From positions 62,001 through 126,000 of the forward strand of contig QXXE01000001.1 in the NCBI GenBank assembly GCA_009911355.1: a stretch of DNA of 64,000 nucleotides. The letters run 5' to 3'. This stretch comes from Clostridiaceae bacterium (lineage in GTDB: Bacteria; Bacillota; Clostridia; Oscillospirales; Butyricicoccaceae). The notes beneath the pieces were generated by a model that did not search any database, was not told the DNA's origin, and saw only the letters and a list, made by a program, of their open reading frames with translations. The translations under genes and the position numbers were made by a program. Positions 17,074-26,105 of the stretch are shown here, piece after piece (within the stretch, counting starts at the first letter, position 1; each line of letters begins with the position of its first letter).

Positions 17074-20000
17074 ATGGAATACAAAAAGGAGTCTGAGTTT
17101 GAGGCCGAATTGGTCAAAACGCTGTCTGGATGCGGCTGGGAAGAGGAAGTGCTGCGCAATTATACGCAGCAGCAGCTGATCCAGAACTGGGCGGACATTC
17201 TGTTCCATAACAACCGGGGGATTGACCGCCTCAACAACCATCCGCTGACCGAGGGCGAGATGCAGCAGGTGCTGGAGCAGATTGCCACCCTGCGGACGCC
17301 CCTGAAGCTCAATGGCTTTATCAATGGGAAAAGCGTGACGATTACACGGGACAACCCGGAGGATACCCAGCACTTCGGCAAAGAGGTTTCCCTGAAAATC
17401 TATGACCGCCGGGAAATCTCCGCAGGCCAGAGCCGCTATCAGATTGTCCAGCAGCCCCGGTTTTCCAGCAAGTCCAAGCTGCTGGGCGACCGCCGGGGCG
17501 ACCTGATGCTGCTGATCAACGGGATGCCCGTCATCCACATCGAACTGAAAAAGAGCGGCGTTCCCATCAGCCAGGCTTGCAATCAGATTGAGAAATACGC
17601 TGCGGAGGGCGTTTTTACCGGGCTGTTCTCCCTGGTTCAGATTTTTGTCGCCATGAACCCGGAGGAAACCGTCTATTTCGCAAACCCCGGCCCCGAGGGG
17701 AAGTTTAATCAGAGCTTTTTCTTCCATTGGGCGGATTTTGACAACGAGCCTGTCAACGACTGGAAGGTGATCGCCTCCACGCTGCTCTCCATCCCGATGG
17801 CGCACCAGCTGATCGGCTTTTATACCGTCGCGGACGAGGGCGACGGCGTTTTGAAGGTGATGCGGAGTTACCAGATCTACGCCGCCAACAAGATTTCCGA
17901 CAAGGTTGCGCGGACAAAATGGGAGCTTGGCGGACAACGGGGCGGCTTTGTCTGGCATACCACCGGCTCCGGCAAAACAATGACCTCGTTCAAGTCGGCG
18001 CAGCTGATTGCCTCGTCCAAGGACGCCGACAAAGTGATTTTCCTGATTGACCGCATTGAGCTGGGGACCCAAAGCCTCAAGGAGTACCGGGGCTTTGCCG
18101 ACCAGAATGAGGAAATCCAGGCGACCGAAAACACCCGTGCCCTGATTGCGAAGCTGACCAGCCCCAACCCTGCCGACACGCTGATCGTGACCTCTATCCA
18201 GAAGATGAGCAATATCAGGGACGACGCCGAGTATCAGCTGAACGCCGCCGACCTTGCGCTGATGCAGTCCAAGCGGATCGTGTTCATCGTGGACGAATGC
18301 CACCGCTCCGTGTTTGGCGAGAACATGATGCCCCGGATCAAGCAGACTTTCCCGCGGGCAATCTTTTTCGGCTTTTCCGGGACGCCCATCCATGACGAGA
18401 ACCAGAAAAAAGGCAGCGTCACCGCAACCATTTTTGGGGATGAGCTGCACCGCTACAGCATTGCGGACGGCATCCGCGATAAAAATGTGCTGGGATTTGA
18501 CCCCTACAAGGTGCTGACCTATAAGGACGCTGATCTGCGCGAAAAAATTGCGCTTGAGAAAGCAAAGGCGGATACCGTGCAGGAAGCAATCGCGGACCCG
18601 AAGAAAAGCAAGGTCTACTACGAATATATGGGAAAGCCGATGGCAGGGAGCGAAACCGACGCCGGAACCTATTCCAAAGGGATTGAGGATTATATCCCGG
18701 ACAGCCAGTACGAGCGGGAACAGCATCAGGACAAGGTGGTGGAGGACATCCGCGGCAACTGGGTCACGCTGAGCCATAACGGTAAGTTCCACGCGATTTT
18801 TGCGACAGCCAGCATTCCGGAGGCCATCCAATATTACGAGCTGATCAGGCGTGCCATTCCAACCCTGAAAACCACGGCCCTGTTTGACCCCAGCATTGAT
18901 AATAACGGGAACGGCATCATGAAAAAGGACGGCCTTGAGAAAATCATACTGGACTACAATGAACAGTACGGGCAGGACTTCACAATCCCCACCTTCGCCA
19001 AAATGAAAAAGGATATTGCTGCCCGTCTCGCGCACAAAAGGCCCTATGAGCGTATCGAGCAGACCCCTGAGCTGCAAATTGACCTTTTGATCGTAGTCGA
19101 CCAGATGCTGACCGGGTTTGACTCCAAGTGGATCAACACGCTCTATATGGATAAGATTTTGCGATATGAAAACATTATCCAGGCGTTTTCCCGGACAAAC
19201 AGGCTGTTCGGGCCAGAGAAGCCGTTCGGGACAATCCGCTACTACCGGCGGCCGCATACGATGGAGCGGCTGATCGAAGCGGCTGTCAAGCTGTACTCCG
19301 GAGACAAGCCCCTGGGCCTTTTTGCGGAGCGGCTGGACAAGAATCTTGCGGGCATGAACTTCGTCTTTGCGCAGATCAAGGATTTGTTTGAGCTGGCCGG
19401 GGTCGAGAATTTTGCCCATCTCCCGGCGGAAGTCGTTGAGCGGAAAAAATTCGCCAGCTTGTTCAAGACATTCAACGATTACCTGGAAGCGGCAAAGGTA
19501 CAGGGGTTTGTCTGGACGAAGTCGGTTTACGAGTTTGAAAACGCCGGTTCCGGGGAAAAGAAGCAGATTACGGTCGGCTTGAACGAGGTAACGTATAAAA
19601 CCCTTGTGCAGCGGTACAAAGAGCTGTTTGGCCCGAGCGATGGCGCGGGAGGAACAGAAGACGTCCCCTATGACATTGACGGCTATCTGATTGCCATCGA
19701 TACCGAAAAGATTGATGTGGACTACATGAACTCACGGTTTGAAAAATACTTAAAGCTGCTGCATCAGGAGGGAACGAGCAGCGATGACTTGAAGCGGGCC
19801 AAGGATGAACTGCATAAAACCTTTGCTTCGCTCTCGCAGGAGGATCAGAAATTTGCAAATATTTTCCTGCATGACATCCAGAGCGGCGATATTGAACCGG
19901 AAGACGGGATGACATTCCGTGACTATATCACAGAATATCTGTACAGGGCAAAAAATGACCAGATTCACCGGATGGCGGTTGCTTTGGGGATCGATGAGGA

Positions 20001-20232
20001 TAAACTGCGTGCAATGATGAGCACTTACGTAACCGATGCGAATCTCAACGAGTTTGGCAGATTTGACGCATTAAAAGCTACCGCCGACAGGAAGAAAGCG
20101 AAAGCGTATTTTGAATTCATCGAGGGCGTGAGCATCATCCCGCCAAAGGTCCCTATGAAGATCGATAAATTATTACGCGACTTTATTTTGCGGGGCGGCT
20201 TTGATATGGATTTGCCTGAGCCGGACGCCTAA
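17074..20232 (+). CDS. hsdR: Type I restriction-modification system, restriction subunit (HsdR)
   Basis: A 1052-residue motor and nuclease subunit. The N-terminal nuclease domain contains RGDLMLLINGMPVIHIELKKSG, shown here only by its D...E-x-K core around residues 145-165. The SF2 helicase domain has Walker A TTGSGKT near 297, Walker B VDECHRS near 405 and motif VI QAFSRTNRLFG near 705, with a C-terminal helical HsdM-contact region. It lies 17 bp after hsdS with RBS GGAAGGAGG and ends at a strong bidirectional terminator. The operon appears complete and intact. Confidence 0.95.
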   Translation: MEYKKESEFEAELVKTLSGCGWEEEVLRNYTQQQLIQNWADILFHNNRGIDRLNNHPLTEGEMQQVLEQIATLRTPLKLNGFINGKSVTITRDNPEDTQHFGKEVSLKIYDRREISAGQSRYQIVQQPRFSSKSKLLGDRRGDLMLLINGMPVIHIELKKSGVPISQACNQIEKYAAEGVFTGLFSLVQIFVAMNPEETVYFANPGPEGKFNQSFFFHWADFDNEPVNDWKVIASTLLSIPMAHQLIGFYTVADEGDGVLKVMRSYQIYAANKISDKVARTKWELGGQRGGFVWHTTGSGKTMTSFKSAQLIASSKDADKVIFLIDRIELGTQSLKEYRGFADQNEEIQATENTRALIAKLTSPNPADTLIVTSIQKMSNIRDDAEYQLNAADLALMQSKRIVFIVDECHRSVFGENMMPRIKQTFPRAIFFGFSGTPIHDENQKKGSVTATIFGDELHRYSIADGIRDKNVLGFDPYKVLTYKDADLREKIALEKAKADTVQEAIADPKKSKVYYEYMGKPMAGSETDAGTYSKGIEDYIPDSQYEREQHQDKVVEDIRGNWVTLSHNGKFHAIFATASIPEAIQYYELIRRAIPTLKTTALFDPSIDNNGNGIMKKDGLEKIILDYNEQYGQDFTIPTFAKMKKDIAARLAHKRPYERIEQTPELQIDLLIVVDQMLTGFDSKWINTLYMDKILRYENIIQAFSRTNRLFGPEKPFGTIRYYRRPHTMERLIEAAVKLYSGDKPLGLFAERLDKNLAGMNFVFAQIKDLFELAGVENFAHLPAEVVERKKFASLFKTFNDYLEAAKVQGFVWTKSVYEFENAGSGEKKQITVGLNEVTYKTLVQRYKELFGPSDGAGGTEDVPYDIDGYLIAIDTEKIDVDYMNSRFEKYLKLLHQEGTSSDDLKRAKDELHKTFASLSQEDQKFANIFLHDIQSGDIEPEDGMTFRDYITEYLYRAKNDQIHRMAVALGIDEDKLRAMMSTYVTDANLNEFGRFDALKATADRKKAKAYFEFIEGVSIIPPKVPMKIDKLLRDFILRGGFDMDLPEPDA

Positions 20233-20250
20233 AATATGTAATCGCTGACG

Positions 20251-20290
20251 AAAAGCAGGAGCGGGGGGAAATCCCTCGGCTCCTGCTTTT
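20251..20290. terminator. Bidirectional terminator after hsdR
   Basis: A perfect 12-bp stem AAAAGCAGGAGC / GCTCCTGCTTTT, serving hsdR on the plus strand and the 254-residue gene on the minus strand. Confidence 0.9.
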
Positions 20291-20349
20291 GCGTGGATGT
20301 ACCCGCTTCAAAACTGCGGCCGATGGGATTGGGGCAGCTTCGCGGAGAT

Positions 20350-21114
20350 TTACGGCTCGCCCGCTTCTGCGGCGGACAGGCCAGCGGGCTGTCCCTCTTC
20401 GGAAGACGTTCGGCAACCTGCGGGCGGCGTGTGTTTTTTGCAGGTGGTCTGATTCTTTTCCCGCTCTTCCAGGGTCAAAGTGAATGCGAGCTCGTGTTCA
20501 ATCAGCAGTGTTTTAGCGATTATTTTTCTGTATGCCGGGATTGCAGCGATATGCCGGATAATCGAGAGCGCGTAACGGTAGCCGAGATAGAACGCGTGCC
20601 GCATCACGCCGTATTGCCTGTCTTCCCATACGAAGCCGACGTTTGTGCAGTGGTAAAGCAGCGGCTTATAGACTTCCGGATCGGGGCGCGCTTCGCAAAC
20701 CATTTTCTCCAGCGCGTCCGACTGGTGTTGAAACACGTGCTGTGCGCAGGACATTTCCGCCGGTAGTTCATATGCTTTGCAGTTGATCAGATCGGAAAAG
20801 AGGGTTTCCGGCGGGTTTTCGTCATAGAGATGCTGGAAACCGGCGTAAATGCCGCGCGGGAACGCAAAACGCATCGCTTCCAGAAGCAAAGTGCGGCCGT
20901 AGCCCTCTAAAATGCGCAGCTCGTCCTTTTCGGCTTCACTCAGCGTCGCCGCGAGGATTTCGGACGATTCCCGATATTCGATTTCGCTGACCTGGTCGTC
21001 GCTGCCCTCAATTTCCGCAAGGTAAGCGTTCAGCAGCGTATCCAGCAGTTCGTTGTTCAGCATACGCTGTTCCATGCGTTCCAGTTCGGGCTTTATTTGC
21101 ATTAAAAATTCCAT
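20350..21114 (-). CDS. Protein of unknown function (254 aa)
   Basis: Not recognised. The predicted soluble, helical protein seems to hold two related segments ending in an aromatic/Gly helix: about residues 70-95 (YGRTLLLEAMRFAFPRGIYAG) and 165-195 (RQYGVMRHAFYLGYRYAL). Both resemble the C-terminal helix of DUF6809-type proteins, and an internal duplication is possible but weak. The last ~30 residues are low-complexity. It has its own strong promoter (21200-21228) and is divergent from the three XRE genes, so it may be their target or partner. Confidence 0.6.
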   Translation of the reverse strand: MEFLMQIKPELERMEQRMLNNELLDTLLNAYLAEIEGSDDQVSEIEYRESSEILAATLSEAEKDELRILEGYGRTLLLEAMRFAFPRGIYAGFQHLYDENPPETLFSDLINCKAYELPAEMSCAQHVFQHQSDALEKMVCEARPDPEVYKPLLYHCTNVGFVWEDRQYGVMRHAFYLGYRYALSIIRHIAAIPAYRKIIAKTLLIEHELAFTLTLEEREKNQTTCKKHTPPAGCRTSSEEGQPAGLSAAEAGEP

Positions 21115-21199
21115 AATTGTGTACTCCCTTTCTAACTCGATTTGACAATTTCTTGATAACTAAATAAATTGATAATAATTGCTGATTTAGGAATAATTT

Positions 21200-21228
21200 A
21201 TTATACTACATTCCGTCCTAAAAATCAA
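21200..21228 (-). promoter_or_regulatory. Sigma-A promoter of the 254-aa gene
   Basis: TTGATT (21228-21223), 17 bp, TATAAT (21205-21200) on the minus strand. It lies in the AT-rich divergent region, with TATAAT for the first XRE gene at 21242-21247 on the other strand. Confidence 0.75.
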
Positions 21229-21284
21229 CGGAATAAACAAGTATAATATACGTAGATAATCACTAAAAAAGGAGACAGCCCGCA

Positions 21285-21659
21285 ATGAAAGACATATTGG
21301 ACGAGATTGACCGGCTTCGTATCAACCGGGATTGGACTGAATATGAATTAGCAAAGCGGTCAGGCTTGCCGCAGTCTACAATTTCCGGTTGGTACCGGAA
21401 TCGGCAGACACCAACAATCCAATCACTGGAAAAGATATGCAAAGGTTTCGGCATTACACTGTCGCAGTTTTTGGATGAGGGCGATGCGCCAATTTCGTTG
21501 ACCGCAGAGCAGCGCGAAATGCTAGACCATTGGTCAGCACTGGCAGATGAGCAGAAGAAGGTTATTTTGGAATTGCTCAAAAGAATGGGCAAACTCCCTG
21601 AAAATTGGAAAAGCGGCACTGAGCCCAACCCTTACCCAGTAATAAAAAACAACGGGTAG
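21285..21659 (+). CDS. XRE-family HTH regulator, copy 1 of 3
   Basis: A 124-residue protein with an N-terminal Cro/CI-type helix-turn-helix (residues ~8-62: LRINRDWTEYELAKRSGLPQ, then STISGWYRNRQTPT as recognition helix) and a helical C-terminus (LTAEQREMLDHWSAL...). It is paralogous to the next two genes over its whole length. GTATAATATA lies upstream at 21241 and is repeated at 22094 before copy 3, a possible shared promoter/operator. RBS AAGGAG. Likely a small DNA-binding repressor; target unknown. Confidence 0.85.
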   Translation: MKDILDEIDRLRINRDWTEYELAKRSGLPQSTISGWYRNRQTPTIQSLEKICKGFGITLSQFLDEGDAPISLTAEQREMLDHWSALADEQKKVILELLKRMGKLPENWKSGTEPNPYPVIKNNG

Positions 21660-21700
21660 TGCGATGTAATGTAGCAAACAGTGGATTATGAGGTGCTAAT

Positions 21701-22063
21701 GTGAAAGACATATTGAGGGAGATCGACAGGCTGCGTTTGAAGCGGGGATGGACGGAGTACGAGTTGGCCAAAAAATCAGGGCTGACACAATCGACGATTT
21801 CTGGATGGTATCGTGAAAAGCGCATACCGACCATTGCAACATTGGACAAGGTTTGCATTGGGTTGGGTATCACATTATCGGCGTTTTTTGCAGAAGGGGA
21901 AGACCCGGTTTCATTAACACCTGCGCAGCGTGCCCTGCTTGACAATTGGTCGGCTTTGGATGAAAATCAACAACGCATCGTAATGGAATTATTGCAAAAT
22001 ATGGGCCAATTGCCAAAAGATTGGCGCAAAGATTCTGCGAACCGCAGAAATGGATCCTCATGA
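21701..22063 (+). CDS. XRE-family HTH regulator, copy 2 of 3
   Basis: A 120-residue paralogue (starts MKDILREIDRLRLKRGWTEY) with the same HTH and C-terminal helix pattern (LTPAQRALLDNWSAL). GTG start at 21701 with AGGTG upstream. It lies 41 bp after copy 1 and 68 bp before copy 3. Confidence 0.82.
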   Translation: MKDILREIDRLRLKRGWTEYELAKKSGLTQSTISGWYREKRIPTIATLDKVCIGLGITLSAFFAEGEDPVSLTPAQRALLDNWSALDENQQRIVMELLQNMGQLPKDWRKDSANRRNGSS

Positions 22064-22131
22064 CGCTATGCAGCAAATATTTTGGATGAAAAGGTATAAT
22101 ATAACTCATTAATAACTGCTGGAGGGATAGC

Positions 22132-22455
22132 ATGAAGGATATATTGGGAGAAATCACCCGTCTCCGGCAGGAACGAGGCTGGACGGAGTACGAATTAGCA
22201 AAACGCACCGGAATCCCGCAGCCGTCAATTTCCACATGGTATCGAAAGAATCAAATGATTACAATACCAACGCTGGAAAAGGTTTGCAAGGCGTTTGATA
22301 TTACGCTGTCGCAGTTTTTCGACGAGGGCGAAAATACTGGCATCCTGACACCAGAGCAACGCGAAATGCTTGACCATTGGTCGGTGTTGGATGAGGAGCA
22401 GCAGAAAATTATCTTGGAATTGCTCAAGCAGATGGGAAAATTGTCTCAACACTGA
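22132..22455 (+). CDS. XRE-family HTH regulator, copy 3 of 3
   Basis: A 107-residue paralogue (MKDILGEITRLRQERGWTEY) with the same architecture but a shorter tail. RBS GGAGGG precedes the ATG, and TATAAT at 22095-22100 suggests its own promoter. Its 3' end faces the stop of the spoIVB fragment, and a terminator lies between them. Confidence 0.85.
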   Translation: MKDILGEITRLRQERGWTEYELAKRTGIPQPSISTWYRKNQMITIPTLEKVCKAFDITLSQFFDEGENTGILTPEQREMLDHWSVLDEEQQKIILELLKQMGKLSQH

Positions 22456-22488
22456 AATCAGGATGCCGCGAACGGCTTTCATAGAGAA

Positions 22489-22520
22489 AAAGCAGCCGGA
22501 GCGTATTCTCCGGCTGCAAA
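22489..22520. terminator. Terminator between XRE copy 3 and the spoIVB remnant
   Basis: GCAGCCGGAG / CTCCGGCTGC stem (22492-22501 with 22508-22517). T5 follows on the minus strand, so it is probably the native spoIVB terminator. Confidence 0.85.
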
Positions 22521-22529
22521 AGCAAAATC

Positions 22530-22668
22530 CTAGTTTTCCATCTCTTCAAGCATTGCGTCGATCATGACGGCATACCCTCTTGTCGGGTCGTTGACAAGCA
22601 CATGGGTCACAGCTCCCACAAGCTTGTCATTTTGAATCAGCGGCGAGCCGCTCAGGAGTGATGTCAAT
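22530..22668 (-). pseudogene. 3' fragment of a spoIVB-like (peptidase S55) gene, cut by the mobile element
   Basis: The last ~45 codons read [19 protein letters not shown], then [19 protein letters not shown]. This matches the C-terminal end of SpoIVB, the PDZ serine protease that signals in sporulation; in that family the catalytic Ser lies in GMSGSP. Upstream of LSGSP the frame becomes unrelated, recombinase-side sequence. The native terminator is retained. No N-terminal part is found in this window, and spo0A, its usual neighbour, is absent. It is therefore the att-side remnant of the integration target. Confidence 0.75.
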
Positions 22669-22697
22669 ATGGGACAACAATTTTTTCTGATTTTTTT

Positions 22698-22735
22698 ACG
22701 AGTTCCCTCGGGCTTTGCCGAAAAAACTCGTTTTA
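22698..22735. repeat. Inverted repeat at the element's left end
   Basis: ACGAGTT ... AACTCGT flank a GC-rich inner stem (CCTCGGG / with G-U pairs), 30 bp inside the spoIVB junction. It may be an attachment-site arm or a weak terminator of the third recombinase. Confidence 0.4.
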
Positions 22736-22783
22736 TGGAGGGATTTGCTGAAATCAGGAATCTGCCAGCCGAACCGGGGATTT

Positions 22784-24403
22784 TCACGAGGCGCTTTCGT
22801 GGCGCTGCGGGATTTCCTCCGCCAGCAGCTGTTGCGCCAGCTCGTCGCGGAAGTTCCATTCGATCCGCACCGCGTTCTCCGGGAAAACGGTAACGCGCTT
22901 AACCAGCGCCTTCAGCAATTCCGGAGTCAGCTCCGATACACCCTTGAAATCCAGAAACCGTTTGACTTCTGGGGTCAGGCTTTCTCTGCTGCTATCGGCT
23001 GCTTCTGTTTCGGCCAGCTTCTGCTCAATCAGGCAAAGCTGGCTTTTACATGCCTCAGCCTTCGCGGTAAGCGCCTGCCGTTTCGCGGCAAATTCAGCCT
23101 TGGTTAAATTCCCGGCCACATACGCTTCATAGTGCAGCATCTTTTCGCCCTGCGCTTTTTCAAGCTCAGCTGCACAGCCCTTCTTCTCTGCAAGCAGCAA
23201 TTCGTGTTCGCTCTTCGCAGATTTCCGTTCCTGCTGCATCCGCTGCAGCTTTGCGTCCAGCAAATCGCACTGGTTTTGGATCGCATGGAGCAGGACGCTG
23301 GAAATCCGGTCATTGTCGATCAGCACGCCGCTGCAATCCAACGCATCAGAATATCGGCTTGATGCACACCGCCATGTTTTATTGGATGCCTTACCCTTTA
23401 GCAGTTTGTTTCCACAGCAGCCGCAAACCAGATACGGCTGCAGCGGGCTTAAATTTCGGTGCTGCGGATACTTTGGCGCTACAGACTTTACCGCCAGCTT
23501 CGCGAGGTAATACTGCTCACGAGAAATAATCGCCTCATGCGTATCGGGAATGACCTCCCGCAATTCCTCTGGAATCAGCTTTACGCGATTGCTGCCGACC
23601 TTGACCACATGGGATTTGAATGGCTCGGTATCGCCCGTATAAATCCGATTGTTCAAGATATTCCGCACGGATTCATACCCCCAAAACGCCCGCACCTTAT
23701 ATCTGCCGCGCACAGCTGCCAGATAAGCGGACGGCGTTTTGACGTTCTGCTCGTTCAGCCGTTTCGCGATCTGCGTGATGGAGATGCCCTCCGCCGCCCA
23801 GCCGAAAATCTGCCGGACGACCTTTGCGGCTTCCTCATCCACAGCGATCCGGTTTTTTTCGCTGCCCTTACGATACCCATACGGTACCGCGCCGAAAGCA
23901 TATTCGCCGCGGTATTTTTTCATATCTACAACACTCTTGATCTTCCGCGAGATATCCCTGCTGTAAATCTGGTTCATCAGGTTTTTGATTGCAAGTTCCA
24001 GCCCGCCGGTTTCTTCTCCGAGTACAACGCTGTCAAATTCATCGTTGATTGAAATGAACCGGATATCCAACGCAGGAAAAACAAATTCCAGATAGTGACC
24101 GGCTTCCAGATAGTTTCGCGAAAAACGCGAGAGGTCACGGACGATGATCGTACCAACCTCGCCTGCGTCTACCAACTGTAACAGCCGCTGCATTCCCGGT
24201 CGTTCCAAATTCGTTCCGGAGTAGCCGTCATCAACGATTTCCTCGCAGGTGTCGGGAAGCTCCGGATGCGCTGCAAGGAACTGCCGGATGCAGCTGCGCT
24301 GGGAGCTGATACTGCAACTTTCAGAATCCGAGCCGCACTCCACGTCACCGTCCTCCTGCGACAGTCTGATGTATGAGTAAATTTTTCGGCTGTCATCCCA
24401 CAT
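22784..24403 (-). CDS. Large serine recombinase 3 (element end)
   Basis: A 539-residue site-specific recombinase. The N-terminal resolvase domain has the catalytic Ser in YSYIRLS (about residue 15), and [10 protein letters not shown] and DGYSGTN are typical. A recombinase domain and a zinc ribbon (CGCCGNKL ... CASS) follow, then a coiled coil. It overlaps recombinase 2 by 11 bp and is the gene nearest the spoIVB junction, so it probably takes part in integration or excision. A similar family member is SpoIVCA of the skin element, which also lies in a sporulation gene. Confidence 0.9.
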   Translation of the reverse strand: MWDDSRKIYSYIRLSQEDGDVECGSDSESCSISSQRSCIRQFLAAHPELPDTCEEIVDDGYSGTNLERPGMQRLLQLVDAGEVGTIIVRDLSRFSRNYLEAGHYLEFVFPALDIRFISINDEFDSVVLGEETGGLELAIKNLMNQIYSRDISRKIKSVVDMKKYRGEYAFGAVPYGYRKGSEKNRIAVDEEAAKVVRQIFGWAAEGISITQIAKRLNEQNVKTPSAYLAAVRGRYKVRAFWGYESVRNILNNRIYTGDTEPFKSHVVKVGSNRVKLIPEELREVIPDTHEAIISREQYYLAKLAVKSVAPKYPQHRNLSPLQPYLVCGCCGNKLLKGKASNKTWRCASSRYSDALDCSGVLIDNDRISSVLLHAIQNQCDLLDAKLQRMQQERKSAKSEHELLLAEKKGCAAELEKAQGEKMLHYEAYVAGNLTKAEFAAKRQALTAKAEACKSQLCLIEQKLAETEAADSSRESLTPEVKRFLDFKGVSELTPELLKALVKRVTVFPENAVRIEWNFRDELAQQLLAEEIPQRHESAS

Positions 24404-26102
24404 GTTCCTTCACCTCCTCGATTTCTTCCAGATACCCACGCAGCGGCGCGTAAGGGTCTGCATAGTTCAATGTGATCGAAATACTCCGGTCGCGGAACAC
24501 CCTAATTTCCTTTACCAGCAGCTCGATGATCTCTCGATTGATTTCTGGCAGCCGTTGGTACTGACGTACTTTCTCGATCCACTGCCGCGTGCTGCTTATA
24601 CTGTTTTGCAGCGCGGCGGCATCCTGCTCTGCTCGGCTTTCTTCCATGCGAAGCTGCTCCCGCTGGCGCGTATAGCTTGCTTTCGCATAGTCATACTCAT
24701 CCCGGTCGATGACACCACTGGTCAAATCGATTAGCAGCTGCTCCATTTTGGCTTCCAGATTTCCCAGCTTCAAACGAACCGCGTGCAAGGTTTCCTGCGC
24801 CGTCCGCTGGTGCTGCTGGGTGCGCGGCATCCTCTGGATGTCGGCAATCATTTTTTCGAGGTCAACCGCGATCGCAACCTGCTGATTCAGCATATTCGTC
24901 AGGCGTTCCATAATGGCTTCCTGCCGAATATAGTGCGAACAGCACCGGTCACGTCCAGATTCCCGGAAATCGTTGCATTCATAATATACCCAATGCAGCC
25001 GTCCCTTGCCCGGCCTGCCGCTGCCTTTGCCAGCTGTCATGGCGCTGCCACAGTCTCCGCAGACGATTTTTCCCTGCAAAAGACGGCGGTAATCCAACTC
25101 CAGCGGGCTTGCCTTCTCAAACTTGCCGCGCCGTTCCAGCTCTGCCTTGTTAAACTTCTGTACCTGCTCGAAAAGCTCTGTCGTAATGATCGGCGGGTGT
25201 GCATTCTCAACGATCTGCCATTCATCCTGCGGACGGCGTTTTTTCTCCCGTCCGAGCTTATCCCGTTTGACACGACCATAGATGCGTTTCCCCGTATAAA
25301 CGGGGTCTGACACGATCTTCCGGATCGTTCCGCGAATCCATGTCGCGTCCTTATACTTTGCAGCCATTGTAATCCCACGCTCATACCGCAGCCTGCCAGG
25401 GCAAAGGATGCCATCGCGGTTCAACTCACGGACGATATTGGTGTACGATTGCCCGGCAGCGCGAAGCTCGAAAATCCGCCGCACGGTGCCAGCCGCTTCC
25501 GGGTCAATATCGTAAGTATTTTCTTTGGGATTGCGCAGATAGCCATACGGGATGCTGCTCACAGAGGGCAGATATTCGCCGCTGTTCATCTTTGCGGTAA
25601 TACCGCTGCGGATTTTACGGGAAATGTCCTTCACGTAATTGTCGTTCATAATCATTTTGAACGGCATCAGCAAAGCGGGAGCGTCTGCGTTCTCATCCGC
25701 GCTGTCGTAACCGTCGTTGATGCAAATCAAGCGGATACCCATTGCCGGAAGCGCCCGCTCTACATACTCACTGGTCATCAGGAAATGCCTGCCGAAACGG
25801 GAAATATCCTTGACCAGGATGCAGTGGCTTTTCCCTGCTCGGATATCCGCCATCATGCGGCGAAAGTCCGGGCGGTCATAGTTCATGCCGGTGAATCCAT
25901 TGTCCGAGTACCACTCCACGATTTTCAATTCGGGATGCTGGAATACAAAATCCTCAGCCAGCTTCATCTGGTTGCCAATGGAGTTGTTCTGGATATCATC
26001 ACCATCTTCAACCGAAAGCCGTCCGTAAAAACTTGTCGGGACAAAATCAAGCTCCGGAATCTCCTCTACAACCGCTGAAGCGTATTTGCTTTTCCGTGCC
26101 AT
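24393..26102 (-). CDS. Large serine recombinase 2
   Basis: A 569-residue protein with the catalytic Ser in SFYGRLS (residue 30), VKDISRFGRHF, DNGFTGMNYDRP, a recombinase domain, zinc ribbon (CGDCGSAM ... C-x-C) and a C-terminal coiled coil. It begins three bases after the stop of recombinase 1 and overlaps recombinase 3, so the three are translated as one unit. Which of the three performs strand exchange cannot be told from sequence. Confidence 0.9.
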   Translation of the reverse strand: MARKSKYASAVVEEIPELDFVPTSFYGRLSVEDGDDIQNNSIGNQMKLAEDFVFQHPELKIVEWYSDNGFTGMNYDRPDFRRMMADIRAGKSHCILVKDISRFGRHFLMTSEYVERALPAMGIRLICINDGYDSADENADAPALLMPFKMIMNDNYVKDISRKIRSGITAKMNSGEYLPSVSSIPYGYLRNPKENTYDIDPEAAGTVRRIFELRAAGQSYTNIVRELNRDGILCPGRLRYERGITMAAKYKDATWIRGTIRKIVSDPVYTGKRIYGRVKRDKLGREKKRRPQDEWQIVENAHPPIITTELFEQVQKFNKAELERRGKFEKASPLELDYRRLLQGKIVCGDCGSAMTAGKGSGRPGKGRLHWVYYECNDFRESGRDRCCSHYIRQEAIMERLTNMLNQQVAIAVDLEKMIADIQRMPRTQQHQRTAQETLHAVRLKLGNLEAKMEQLLIDLTSGVIDRDEYDYAKASYTRQREQLRMEESRAEQDAAALQNSISSTRQWIEKVRQYQRLPEINREIIELLVKEIRVFRDRSISITLNYADPYAPLRGYLEEIEEVKEHVG

Positions 26103-26105
26103 GGA

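Noticed and set aside
16993-19419. 808-codon frame opposite hsdR
   Set aside because: Antisense shadow of a clear HsdR.
22530-22859. A continuous 109-residue protein across the spoIVB junction
   Set aside because: Only the last ~45 residues match SpoIVB; the rest is the out-of-frame end of the recombinase gene.
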